Position numbers and translations under genes: made by a program | Part shown: piece after piece, positions 33,801 to 43,599 of the stretch | How positions within the stretch are numbered: the stretch's first letter is position 1 | How the letters are laid out: every line of letters starts with the position of its first letter | Notes under the pieces: model-generated | The model's input: the letters and a program-made list of their open reading frames with translations, nothing else | Told to the model about the DNA's origin: nothing | The model's database searches: none | Assembly: GCA_024195265.1 (NCBI GenBank) | Contig: JAJLRJ010000001.1 | Coordinates: 1,256,410-1,320,409 of the forward strand | Length of the DNA stretch: 64,000 nucleotides | Reading direction: 5' to 3' | Origin: Dendrophyllia cribrosa | Lineage: Eukaryota > Cnidaria > Anthozoa > Scleractinia > Dendrophylliidae

Positions 33801-35223
33801 GGTACATTCTGGATGAGGAGTAAGTACAATAGATGATAATTGCCTTCCCCTTAGACCCTGCCATTCATAGGTTTCAACAAAGCCTATTCACCATCAGCCG
33901 TCTATTCCGCTTAATTTCTGAACCAGAATTGTTGAAAAAGAATTAAATACTTACTGAGGTCATCGGCAATTACATATGGTACTACACCATCTGTCCACAA
34001 TTTCGTAGTATCTCTTACAATTGCTCTCGCCTGAATGTCACTTCCATTCCGTGACGAATTTAACAAGTCTCTCTGTTGTTGTGTGAGTATAATGTCACCT
34101 TCGAAGTAATTCATTCCCAGATTTAACTCGCCATACGTTGCTGGAACAAAAATGTTTTATAAAATAAAGGCTGACAGTGCCAAAGGTAGAAAGTGAACCA
34201 ACATTCCAAAAAGCAGCAAAAACACGAATAACCAATGTAACGAAAGTATTCTGTAAATTGCTTAGTATGACTGTATGAATGAAAATAATAATTACCTTCC
34301 ATTTCTTCGTCGTACATCTTCAAGGATGTTGGGTCTATATTAAAATCTAACCCAGTGAAATTGCTTGTTGTCTTGGCACTAGAAACTGATGAAAAGAAAA
34401 AGTAAGCAAATTTTGAAAAGACGTTTTAAAAATGTTCTACGGAGTTCTCAACATTGATATTTAATTAAGCTTTTGTCTCCTGCTTCACAGCACCTATGCA
34501 GCCTTTTGAAACATTTTCTGCCAAGAAAATTAACACTTCTAGCGGAGCCTGTCCCTAGACTCCGCAAAATGGTAAATGTATTTTTTACCGGGCAGAGCTT
34601 TTCACAGTTTTTCCTTAAACCCACACCACACGAACACCGGCTTTGCCGAAGTTTCCGACTGTATCAATAAAGTGACGTGAATTCTAGGAATATGCATATA
34701 TTAAATCCACCTGTTACGTGCCAGAACTGAATTATAACTGGTATCTTGATATGGGCTGGATTCAACCTAATTGCGTATAATAATCAATGGTATATAGATG
34801 GAGTTTGCTTTCAACGATAACACGATAACACTACATTTTGTACAACATAGTTATCATCCATGTAGAGGGGTCATCCTAAATAATGAAGAGTTCAAGAGGG
34901 GTCACTTGATGAAAATAAATCAAAATTAACCTAAAAGGTACAATGGAGGTGTTATACTTAACTTTCACAAATAACGAGATAAGAAATATCTTGACTATCT
35001 TTAAACATTTTTGTGCAGGCAGTTTCCCCCACGAACAATCCCGTACATGAAATGGCCGACAAAAACGCGTGCAAGTTTTAATCCAACCCCCCCCCGCCTC
35101 CCCCCCCCCCCCCCCCCCCCCACCCGCCTCCCACAAAAACGTCCGTCCCTAATAAATATTCTCACCTTTACTTATGATGACGTGCTGAATGACCAGAATG
35201 GCAAAGAAGTTAAAACCTTTCAT
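27814..35223 (-). CDS. ASTL-2: secreted astacin metalloprotease
   Basis: Seven minus-strand exons: 35166-35223, 34296-34385, 33955-34140, 30984-31104, 30439-30626, 28613-28831 and 27814-28013 (stop TAA). They total 1062 nt, 353 aa plus stop, with every junction in frame. Order: signal peptide ([15 protein letters not shown]), pro-segment with MYDEEME, Asp-switch YFEGD that would cap the zinc in the zymogen, mature start near [10 protein letters not shown], zinc site [18 protein letters not shown], Met-turn YDSVMHY, closing Cys in LLYNC, then a 67-residue basic tail containing LWDRPL and [13 protein letters not shown], as in ASTL-3. Exon sizes 58, 90, 121 and 188 nt are identical in ASTL-3, which marks the two as close duplicates. 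A TTAA-flanked element occupies intron 3 and a 45-bp tandem repeat intron 5. The enzyme is a secreted zinc endopeptidase; digestive, developmental and venom roles are all known for cnidarian astacins and cannot be told apart here. Confidence 0.9.
28240..28316 (+). repeat. GGGA-rich purine tract
   Basis: A long purine-only run of GGGGAGG/GGGAGA units lies in the last intron of ASTL-2. It could form triplex or quadruplex DNA and is similar in type to the tract at 17219. Confidence 0.75.
29107..29279 (+). repeat. 45-bp tandem repeat, about four copies
   Basis: The unit starts TTTGATTTGTATGGGAGATG and closes GGCTCATAGCAGCC; copies are nearly identical. The 45-bp period is a multiple of three and produces open frames with a 15-residue period on the minus strand, which I do not regard as genes. 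It lies in intron 5 of ASTL-2. Confidence 0.92.
31358..33621. mobile_element. TTAA-flanked TIR DNA element carrying an exonuclease gene
   Basis: The left boundary is TTAA followed by GATGGCTCGATATAGT; the right boundary is ACTATATCGAGCCACC followed by TTAA. The inverted ends and TTAA duplication define a 2256-bp insert in intron 3 of ASTL-2. It contains a broken, intron-bearing exonuclease gene (32446-33174, minus) and no transposase that I can see. The same terminus starts elements at 17663 and 53941. TTAA targets are used by piggyBac and a few other superfamilies; the family here is not assigned. Confidence 0.75.
32446..33174 (-). pseudogene. DEDD-type 3'-5' exonuclease, broken, inside TIR element
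   Basis: The minus-strand first exon (32864-33174 approx.) ends with [20 protein letters not shown], which contains the exonuclease I motif D-x-E-T. A plausible GT-AG intron (donor GTAAAC, acceptor AATATCAG) leads to a second exon with [15 protein letters not shown] and SVLIGHNS. A frame change then gives [10 protein letters not shown]; together 'LIGHN..FD.P.L.R' is the second exonuclease motif. The last motif (H-x(4)-D) is not found. Because of the frameshift the copy looks inactive. The gene lies within the TTAA element as cargo. Confidence 0.6.
35087..35132 (+). repeat. Interrupted poly-C tract
   Basis: C runs broken by GCCTCC and ACCCGCCTCC lie in the first intron of ASTL-2, about 35 bp from its signal-peptide exon. 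The tract could form an i-motif or quadruplex; assembly length is uncertain. Confidence 0.85.
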
Positions 35224-35521
35224 ATCTTTTCATGTGCAGTGTTTTCGTCTGTCAAATAAAACATGTGTTCTCTTTTCAGCTGCTTTGGTCCATTCGCTTA
35301 AGGCCGAAATAGTTACAACGCTTGAGAAAAGTATAGCACTTTGAAATTAAATACGTTCAACATTGATCTTTACAGGCAATATAAAGAAAAAAGAATGACC
35401 AGTACTGAGTTGATTTATATAGATCGTCAGTGAAAGTATTAACATGACTGTACATTAAACGATATAAATATATTCCTAACCGTATTATAGGCTATATACT
35501 CATATTATTAAGTATTAAGTC

Positions 35522-35939
35522 TTTAAAGTGCACCTAACCCCCAATTTTTTTTCTTTTAATCAACTCAATGTACGTTAAAATATTTCTTGTTTTTAACGTC
35601 GCGTTAGAGAGTTATAGAGATTAATTGAATTTACAAAATGCTAATTAGATGACGTCAAATCAAGACTTTACCATTATTTCTACTTCAATTTAAGAAATAC
35701 TAAATAAAAACTGTTAATAGTCAATTGATTTGTAAAAATAATATTACTTGGAGGTGGAAACAAGTAGTTGTATAATAAACGAGTCTTAATTTGACGTTAT
35801 CTTATATTACATTTTGTAAATTCAAACCTCTATAATCACTAACGCAACGTTAAAAACAAGAAATATTTAACTATTCGACTTTCCAACGTACATAGAGTTG
35901 ATTAAGCGAAAAAAAATTGGGGGTTAGGTGTACTTTAAG
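35522..35939. repeat. Foldback element with TTAGGTGCACTTTAA ends
   Basis: The left end CTTTAAAGTGCACCTAACCC and the right end GGGTTAGGTGTACTTTAAG are inverted. Homology continues inward for more than 100 bp (TAACGTCGCGTTAG... against ...CTAACGCAACGTTA; TTACAAAATG against CATTTTGTAA). It is non-coding and lies in the spacer upstream of ASTL-2. Confidence 0.8.
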
Positions 35940-37205
35940 TATCTTAAGTTCGAGTAGCCATTTCCACTGTGTTAGAATTTCCATGGGCAATGACGGCTGG
36001 TGTACATTTCAACAGAAATAAATATTCCTTTAAATAGTTATATTTCTGTAATCTTTCAGTTATTGCTACATTTGACGGTGACAATATATATTTTGATGGC
36101 GCCCTACCGACACCTTTATCGCAATCCAATCTAATGTTTTGTCTGGGAACCGGCCGTTATAGTAATACAACTGCCGGCTAGGCGTTTAAAGTTATCTATC
36201 ATAAGAAGAAACTGGAATATATATAAAAGAACATACCCCTATAATCTGAGTTGCACGCCTTCTCCGTATCTAAACCGATAGAATGAATCTGAATTTGAAT
36301 CTGAAAATGAGACCACTGCTTTTTGTTGAAGTTTTCGCTCTGTGCGATGGTAAACTTGATAAAAGTCTTGCAGGTACGGGAGCGTGTAATGACAAACAAG
36401 CAAATAGATTTTAGACAGGTATTTGGTAACGGTTCAGAGCACTTAGTTGGTATTTCATTGCAAAATTGCTGTGTCTGTGACCGTTGGAGATCATTTGGAA
36501 ACGTCACGCTGAGCTTTTGTCACGTTTGCACAGATCACCCGTAAAAATTATCAACTAAAAATACTAGGGACTTTAACCAACCACAGCGGCAACGCCCAGA
36601 AAAAAACGTCATTTAAAAAGTAAGTTATTTCAACTTTTCTAATGTAGCCAACTATATGAAGGCCCAGAGCTAAAATTTCTAGCCTGGCGTCCTCATCTCA
36701 AATTGGTTCATTTTCCCTCAGTTGTGGCTGTGCAGAGAATGATACAGAAGTATACCAAGAAAGCACACATGCAGAAGCGTTGTATAGTTAGTGAAAGCCT
36801 GTTGTTTTGTACATTTCTCGTTGCCATAAGCCGTCCTGGTTGCTTACATTTCCTATTAATGCTGGAGAACGGTCATAGATTCTGGAATTCGATGGCTGGT
36901 TTCTGGATTAAAAGGCTAGACTCGGATTTTGGGGTTCATATAATTCAAGGAATGCGCTCCATTTACGCAAACAACCCGGTCATGCCGCGCATAAACATTG
37001 GACGAAAAAAGATACGAAATGTAGCCATTTTAGCTGGAAAGGATGAAAAGACCACAAAAATGCATCACCCCAATTATATTAATTCTCAAGCGCTGCAAAT
37101 TTTTAATTTCTCCATGTGAATGTATAAGTTCCCAAGATTTCCCTTTTCCATCACCTTCGGTAAAAGTAAATCTAACTTGGGAGAAACATGAAAAATCCGA
37201 TGTCT
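35940..37205. other. Spacer between ASTL-1 and ASTL-2
   Basis: I see no supported gene. A 138-codon open frame on the plus strand (36703-37119) has no recognisable domain or neighbouring exon and runs towards the ASTL-1 3' end, so I do not call it. Confidence 0.45.
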
Positions 37206-37211
37206 TTTATT
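37206..37211 (-). promoter_or_regulatory. Polyadenylation signal of ASTL-1
   Basis: The minus strand reads GAGGAATAAAAGAC, giving AATAAA about 55 bp after the ASTL-1 stop codon. The position is normal for a eukaryotic poly-A signal. Confidence 0.6.
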
Positions 37212-37265
37212 CCTCAGTTCCAAAAATACATGAACTGCATGCACTGCATTTTTTCTTTGTAATTG

Positions 37266-40200
37266 TCAATGATATTGTCCCAAAAGCTTTCGTGTGGCTA
37301 TTTTTCGGACTCCGTGGTTGATGCATTGATAAAGCAGTTGTCCTTTCTGTACATCCAAAGCACTGAGCTTTTCTCTTTGTCCAATTCGTACTCCTTTAAC
37401 ATTTGCGAGTAGAGTCCTCATTCCTCTTTCTCGAGCAAAGAAGAATGAACCAAAATGCATCATGGAATTGTAGTCGTATGGCACATCTAACAAATCAGTG
37501 TAAAGGGTTGTAAATCTTTCCTTTCTGAAATGAACTCTGCACCCTGTGGAATATAGAATTCAGGAAAGACATCAACAGTGTCAGTTCAAAGGAATAGCCA
37601 ACTTATAGGTTAATTCAGTTAATAACTCGCCAAGAAAACGGACCAATTTATTTGTGATTAAGATTAATGTTGACATCATAAACGATAGACGAAAGATGAT
37701 GGCACAGTAATGACATACAAAGATTTTACTAAAAAGTACAAAAATATTAAGTCAAACTTTCTTCAGTTTTATCAGATGTTATCAGCGATTCCAAAACGTC
37801 TTTTTATTTTAGCGAAGAATACTGATATAGAAAAAGAGAACCTCAAGACAGGAAGACTTGTAGCCGTAGGCCCAGACTTTGAAATAGATTTATCAAAAAT
37901 GAAGTGTAAGGACTATTATTTGTTGTTTATTGAAGCAAAATATGTGCGTCCAACAGGATTTCGAAAATGGTCGAATTATTTTGGTAGGGATGTCACAAAA
38001 GAGTGTGAAAACAGCTTAAAATTGACTAGAAGTATCTGTCAAGATACAAAAGTTATACAAACAACTTTTAAATTATTGCACCGCATTATCTTCACCAAAA
38101 AAGAATTGGAATTTTGTAGTATTGTTTCTGATGCAAAGTGTATATATCGTGCACAAGAAGACTCTATAGAACATTGCCTTTTTCAGTGTCCAATAGTGAC
38201 AGATTTTATCTCTAGCATATCCAATTGGTTTGAACGGGAGACTAACCAAAGCTTTGAATTAAATAACTACTATCTTCTTTTTGGGTCTGCAATTAACAAT
38301 GTAGAACATCTAAAAACCGATTATAAAAAACTTATAGAAAATCATCTTATCATATACTTGAGACATTATATTATATCTAACAAAGTGTGGGATAATAATC
38401 TTGTAGTAAAAGAATTTCGGAACAGTTTTCGAAAGTATTGCAAATCGCTTAGGATAAATAACCCTTTTACATAAATTTTGTAATTATAACTGATGAATTG
38501 CTCTGAACTGTATTTCAATTGTACTGTAGCATTTGGAAATATATTTCTAGTGTTAATGTTGTAATTAGTGTAATCAGTGTTAAACTAGTGTAATTAGTGT
38601 TTAATCAATGTTAAAGTTTCCCATCAAATAAAAAAAAATAAAATAAAATAAAAAATAAATAAACGATAACTTCCAAAACAATGTAGTGTCACACAATGGT
38701 CGACAGCATAGCCTGCGAAAAAATAGGCGCATGTTTTGTACTGCATGTTGCCTCCTGGTCGGAGCCTTATTGTATTTTAACAAAATCATTATATTTCAAG
38801 TCGAACTGCTCTACAACGGCTTGCCTCGGACAGCATCTTTCGACCAGAGAGAGTCAGGAAAACATTGATGGTCGTAGTAACAAGGTGGTCGCCTGGCTGA
38901 AGTGCAAGAATGTTACCGTTTGTGTGGGGTTTAACCGTATTTATTTATAATTACCAGGCATGACATTTTGCCAGACAACCATTAGGTATCGATCCCGATC
39001 AGGTCGGTTATGCTCGTGGAAGAAGCCGAGCGCATGCCCAATTTCGTGCAATATGTTCCCCTTGGTGCACGTGATGGTTACGTTGCTTCCAAACGGTGTG
39101 GGAGACCCGCACGACATGTCTGCAAATTCAGTTCCGGTGGATCCTACAGAAATGACTTGCCGACCTCCAGTACGGCCTATGCTTGACGAGCAACTGTAAG
39201 AAAATTAAAGAGAAAACAAATTAGTAAAATTATGGGAACGGGTGGCTTGTCGCCCAAAAAACTTACACCATTCACGATCGGTAAACTGTCACTGGCTATG
39301 GGTCTAATTAATCATAATATGAACTTTTAAAAATCACCAGAATTGGTTATTCGCAATTTACCGTGGGCTTCTCGTCCTCTCTGCAGAGGTAACTGACCGA
39401 TCTAACTGGAGGTTCCATAGCATCATCATTCCAATCCTGGTAATTGTCCTTATGCTATATTTTAGCTAGCAGTCACGTAATTACGTAACTCCAGACTTGT
39501 GAGCGAGCGAGCGAAGACCATGCGACCCCAGGCTCTCTCCCCCACAGCTTCGAAAAAGCTCGTTAATGCATGCTACCATGCTACCTAAAAGCAAACAATT
39601 CAGTATGTCTTCGTTGCCTTTTGTATACCATACCCTCCTTCGTACGTAAACTCGATGTAATCCTCTTCAAACGTTCTCTCTTTAAAAGTGATACAAATCT
39701 TATCTTGCCACTCTTGGATTGCTGAACGAATGTTTATTAGACTTATCGTACCTGTAATTCATAAAGCAACAAAACAAGAAATAATTATTTACGAAATGCA
39801 GATTGTCTCTATTTTGGGGAAAAGGGATGTTTTCTTTTATGGAAAGTTGTGTAGCTTAATAAAATTAATCTGTTTTTCAGATCCACACTACTCTTCCCCG
39901 CCCTCACTTCGACGAAGATATCGCGATCCCAACCGGCCTTTCCTGGACATGCTTTGCCGTGACGCGATCCCAACGGGCCTTTCCTGGACATGCTCTGCCG
40001 TGACGCGATCCCAACGGCCTTTCCTGGACATGCTCTGCCGTGACGTGATCCCAACCGGTCGGTTTTCCTGGACATGCTCTGCCGTGACGCGACCTCAACC
40101 GGCCGGTTTTCCTGGACATGCTCTGCCGTGGGACTGTTTGATTATTTTTTCGGTCACGTTTACATTTTTTTCAGACAAGATCGATTGACAAGGCGAAGTT

Positions 40201-42107
40201 AGCTGGAATCGCGGTCACATTTGACGAACTGGCTAGCTTGGATTTTTGGACATTTTATTGTCCTTACCAGTAAAGGGGGAGAAAATTCAACCTTGTATTG
40301 CCTTATGCGCTATTTCTTATTTGCCCACCTGGTTGCCAGGTCTCTCTCGGCTTCTCGTGGTTGCAATATCAGTGATCCCATGACGCTGACATAAGGCAGC
40401 GCTTAATTGTTCGAGGAAGGGCCCTTCATCGAGTGTCAGCGCTTTATGGTCCTTTGTCAATTCAAAGAAATTACGATATACACTGTATGTATTTTTCAGG
40501 AAGTGTACTTACGCAATCCTTTAGCTAAGGTATATGGTACCGTTTTGTTCAACCAAAGTTTTCGAAAGCTCAGTCCTCGCGCCGACTCTCTATTTTGTAT
40601 GGAGTCATCTTTCGGATGTTTCTGCACAATGTCACTCTGTTCTTCCGTTAACGCCAGGTCACCTTCAAAATACTGTTCACCAAGGTTTAACTCCCCAAAT
40701 GTTTCTGTTTCATCAATTAGAAAAAGCCAACAAGAGAAAGACAAATGAACAGAGGCAAGAATAAAGGGCCTTAGTTTTTAACGAAACTGGTGCTACGCCG
40801 GTGAGGGAGTTTAATCAACTGAGTTGATAAAGTAAATTGGCTACCGTTAAGAGATTGAAAAACTGATGTTTCGAGCCCTACTGTTGTGTAGGGAAATGCC
40901 GCAGATCGCCGTGGCTTTCTCTACACCAGGATAATGAAAAGCTATAAAAATCTAGAACAAAAATTCATCTTCCAAATCCGCACTATTATGATTTTACCTT
41001 ATTAACTCAGTTGATAAAACTAAATTTAAGAAGTAAGAATATAATAGTTCAGTAAGGCATGTTGTGTAGATGTTCGTCAGTCGCACTGTGTAAGTTAACA
41101 TTTCAAGTGTTTGCGATACGATACAAGCAAATAATATGAAACATGCAAAACAATGACAGAACCACCTGTAGGCGCACTATTAGCTACCATTTCAGTTTTC
41201 TACAAAACGCTATGGTTTTCAAAATATCGTTTAGATGAATAGATAAATAGACAAATGCATGACTTGGTGTGTATGTGGGTGGACTATATGGACTCCAATG
41301 TATAACCAATGCTAAAAATTATCATCGATCATCATATGGCGTAGCTAACGTTGGCAAACTTGTGTTGGCAGACTCAAGTTGCCGTGTGTGAACGTGACAT
41401 CAACAGCTAATTGGCAAACATGTTGGCAAGCTGCTGGCGACAATGGAAGTTGTTTTTATTTTTCACCATGTTAAACTCCTTTAAGTTGCAAACTGGCATC
41501 TTGACGTGTGAGCGTAAGCTGCAACTTCAGTATGTGCAACTTCGTTTCTCAAGGTCCTCGCTGATCTTCTTCTCTCGAGAAGAAAGACCCCGGAAAAGAA
41601 GGTTGAGGTTTGTGGAAGTTTGCCGAGAGAGCCAACGTTTTAGAGATTGCCAACTGCAGTTTGCCGAGATTGCCAACGTTTTAGAGATTGCCAACTGCAG
41701 TTTGCCGAGATTGCCAACGTTTTAGAGATTGCCAACTGTAGTTTGTCGTGTGAAGGGGCCTACAGATATTTATATTAGTTGCCTTACCTCTCATTTCTTC
41801 GTCGTACATTTCTAGCACCATCATGGGATCAGAATCACTGGTGTCGTCTTGTATCAGAATGGGACAACCGATTAGCACAATCGAATAGCACAAAAAACTC
41901 CCAACACTAGAATAGTACGTTGATTATCAAAGCATATTGAATTTGGTCGTTCAACTAATTAATTGCCATGCTTTCTATACAGCAGTACCTTTATGTTACA
42001 GATTTCTATCAGTGATTCTCTGCTGTCAACTTACCATTATTTGAAAAGACTGCACAAGCAATAACCATCATGGAAAAGAACATTAGGGTTGTTAGATAGA
42101 GCTTCAT
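37266..42107 (-). CDS. ASTL-1: secreted astacin metalloprotease, first of the array
   Basis: Six minus-strand exons: 42035-42107, 41788-41847, 40513-40704, 39634-39751, 38955-39193 and 37266-37543 (stop TGA). The sum is 960 nt, 319 aa plus stop, in frame at all five GT-AG junctions. Order: signal peptide (LYLTTLMFFSMMVIACAVF), acidic pro-segment with MYDEEMR, Asp-switch YFEGD, mature start near LWLNKTVPYTL, zinc site HEIGHALGFFHEHNRPDR, Met-turn YNSMMHF, closing Cys in LLYQC, and a short basic tail. The zinc-site exon is 239 nt rather than 188 because of an insertion ahead of the active site that adds at least one extra Cys. It lacks the LWDRPL tail of ASTL-2 and ASTL-3 and is the most diverged member. 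It has its own TATA box and AATAAA. Introns hold a LINE tail and two minisatellites. Confidence 0.9.
37688..38660 (+). mobile_element. 5'-truncated LINE insertion with target-site duplication
   Basis: The insert carries the 3' end of a LINE and an A/T-rich tail of AAAAT-type units (38627-38660). Both sides show AAACGATA (37680-37687 and 38661-38668), an 8-bp target-site duplication. It is inserted antisense in intron 5 of ASTL-1. The intact duplication and open frame suggest a fairly recent insertion. Confidence 0.75.
37710..38474 (+). pseudogene. LINE ORF2 C-terminal part (zf-RVT-like region)
   Basis: The 254-codon open frame has a central TTFKLLHRIIFTKKELEFC, then IYRAQEDSIEHCLFQCPIV and a closing helical region. 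The 'K.L.RI..T...L......C..C...EDSIEH.LF.CP' layout is the C-terminal zinc-binding region behind the reverse transcriptase in many non-LTR elements. The reverse transcriptase and endonuclease are absent, so the copy cannot move by itself. Codon use is AT-rich, unlike the astacin exons around it. Confidence 0.75.
39913..40133 (+). repeat. About 41-bp tandem repeat, five copies
   Basis: The unit contains TTTCCTGGACATGCTCTGCC and GTGACGCGATCCCAAC; copies differ by small indels around CCGGTCGGTT. It lies in intron 3 of ASTL-1. Open frames seen on both strands are a product of the repeat. Confidence 0.9.
40795..41030. repeat. Short element with CAACTGAGTTGATAA ends
   Basis: TCAACTGAGTTGATAAAGTAAATT near 40816 is answered near 41000 by TTAACTCAGTTGATAAAACTAAAT; the phrase 'gtttcgagccct' lies between. 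A similar phrase (TCGACTCAGTCGATAAAACTAAA) is at 8703-8725, so this is a dispersed repeat. It lies in intron 2 of ASTL-1. Confidence 0.5.
41618..41742 (+). repeat. 40-bp tandem repeat, three copies
   Basis: The unit GCCGAGATTGCCAACGTTTT + AGAGATTGCCAACTGCAGTTT is repeated about three times, the first copy diverged. It lies in intron 2 of ASTL-1, ending about 45 bp from exon 2. Confidence 0.88.
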
Positions 42108-42160
42108 TTTAATTCATTGATTCCTGCATGAGGCTGCATTCATTAGTAGAGGGTTGATTT

Positions 42161-42167
42161 TTTTATA
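42161..42167 (-). promoter_or_regulatory. Candidate TATA box of ASTL-1
   Basis: The minus strand reads CATTATAAAAAAATC, giving TATAAAA about 54 bp before the ATG. A start site about 30 bp downstream would leave a 5' leader of about 25 nt. It is supported by position and match only. Confidence 0.5.
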
Positions 42168-43379
42168 ATGAATACAAAAGACTACACGTGACGCCAATTT
42201 GAGAAAACTTCAGGTACCAGGCAGAAGCTGTCAGTTTGTTTGCGAGTTAAATTAAGTGACGCAAGGCACAATACATACAACGTGATAAAACTCGCCGTCA
42301 ATTTATACACAAGCCGCCGGGAACAAATCTAACTAGGGTCGTTTCGTAATCAAGACATTTTGCTTATTCAGAACATGAACGGCCAAGTCTTTTAATATAT
42401 CAAAGTTGCTTTTTGTTTTAAAACCAGACAATTTGACAAGGCTGGTGTTTATTTACCTTTCAACAAAGGCATTTTAGTACATATTGACAACCTCTTTCCC
42501 AGGGTTTTTCCCTTTTAAAATTGGGAGAAAAACCCTGGGAACGAGGTTGTACATATTGACTAAAGGAAAACCCGAGAGTGAAATATTCAATTTTCTCTTT
42601 GAACGTATATATATTATGTACCCAAAGCTTGGTTATCAAAGCCTATTCTTTAGCCAGAGTCTGACTCTACGAATTAAATTAATTAAACGTTTCCAACAAA
42701 TTATGTGGTTACTTTGATTATTTAGTCCTTTCTGTTGAGTCAAGATCGATCACTAATATGAAGCAACTAATTATCATAACCCTCGTACTTACAGGGGGGA
42801 GGGGAGTCAGGAGGTAAGGCCATTTTTGGATAGAAAATGTGTGTTTTTCATCTTTTTGCGGTGAAAAAATATATAAAATGCTACCAAAAGCAGTAAAAGG
42901 TTTAATTATATCATATTTTGCAACTAAATTGTATATATTTTACAGCGACAGCAACTACACGATAATGCAAGTTCCAGTTGCTTCAGGGTTTCCTGTCATA
43001 TATATAAGCTACGGAATAATTGTTTCTTAAATCGCAATTGCAAGCACAAGAAAAACGAATGAACCGTAAGCATGCTATAAGTATAACAACAAGTAAAGGG
43101 AAAGATCGCTATATTTTCCTTTTCTTTTTCTTGCTTTTTACTGATTTAATTTAGTTTACTTGAATCGTCACGTGTGCGTAAAAATACTCGATTCATTTTT
43201 TTTCTTTAATCAATGGGGTATTGTTATTTACGGTCAGAAGAAATCAGATAGTAAACTCAATTTCCGTAACCGTATACCATTAGTTCGCAAGTTTCCCAGT
43301 GTAAAAAAATAATATATTCATTATTATTTTAAGCCTGATAAACTGAAAAGAGTACTATATATATTGGATATACCACTCT
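42168..43379. other. ASTL-1 upstream region
   Basis: No gene is supported. An inverted repeat, AACCTCTTTCCCAGGGTTTT (42490) and AAACCCTGGGAACGAGGTT (42530-42548), is a compact hairpin of a type that recurs at 47.04 and 48.95 kb. The remainder is AT-rich with short (TA)n runs. Confidence 0.5.
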
Positions 43380-43515
43380 ACCAGTTGTAGCTTCATTTAG
43401 CAACCACTTGGCTAGAATCCACAAGATTAATTGTTAAAAATGTGTAAGGGTCTTTTGTTACTTGACTTTGTGTGATTGTTTGGTATTTGGATGTCGATGT
43501 TGTCCCCCAAAAAGC
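43380..43515 (-). repeat. Diverged duplicate of the 3' end of the 43600-44244 ORF
   Basis: Minus-strand phrases ACAACATCGACATCC, ACAAAAGACCCTTACACA and GGATTCTAGCCAAGTGGTTG align in order with ACAACACCGACA, ACAAAAGACTCTTACGCA and GGACTCTAGTCAGTGAGTTG at 43575-43690. It is a tandem partial duplication covering the last 30 or so codons and 3' flank, no longer in frame. Confidence 0.55.
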
Positions 43516-43599
43516 AATAGAATAATCCACTTTGCAGTAAATTCATAAACCACTCTATAATAAATCTACCATTCATAGTTTAATTCAGCAACTCACTGA

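Noticed and set aside
36703..37119. 138-aa plus-strand frame in the ASTL-1/ASTL-2 spacer
   Set aside because: No motif, no partner exons and no promoter or poly-A context that I can see; length is within chance for this window.
39688..40188. 166-aa plus-strand frame with repeated SWTCSAVTR
   Set aside because: Created by the 41-bp tandem repeat in an ASTL-1 intron; the left part overlaps the antisense of exon 4.
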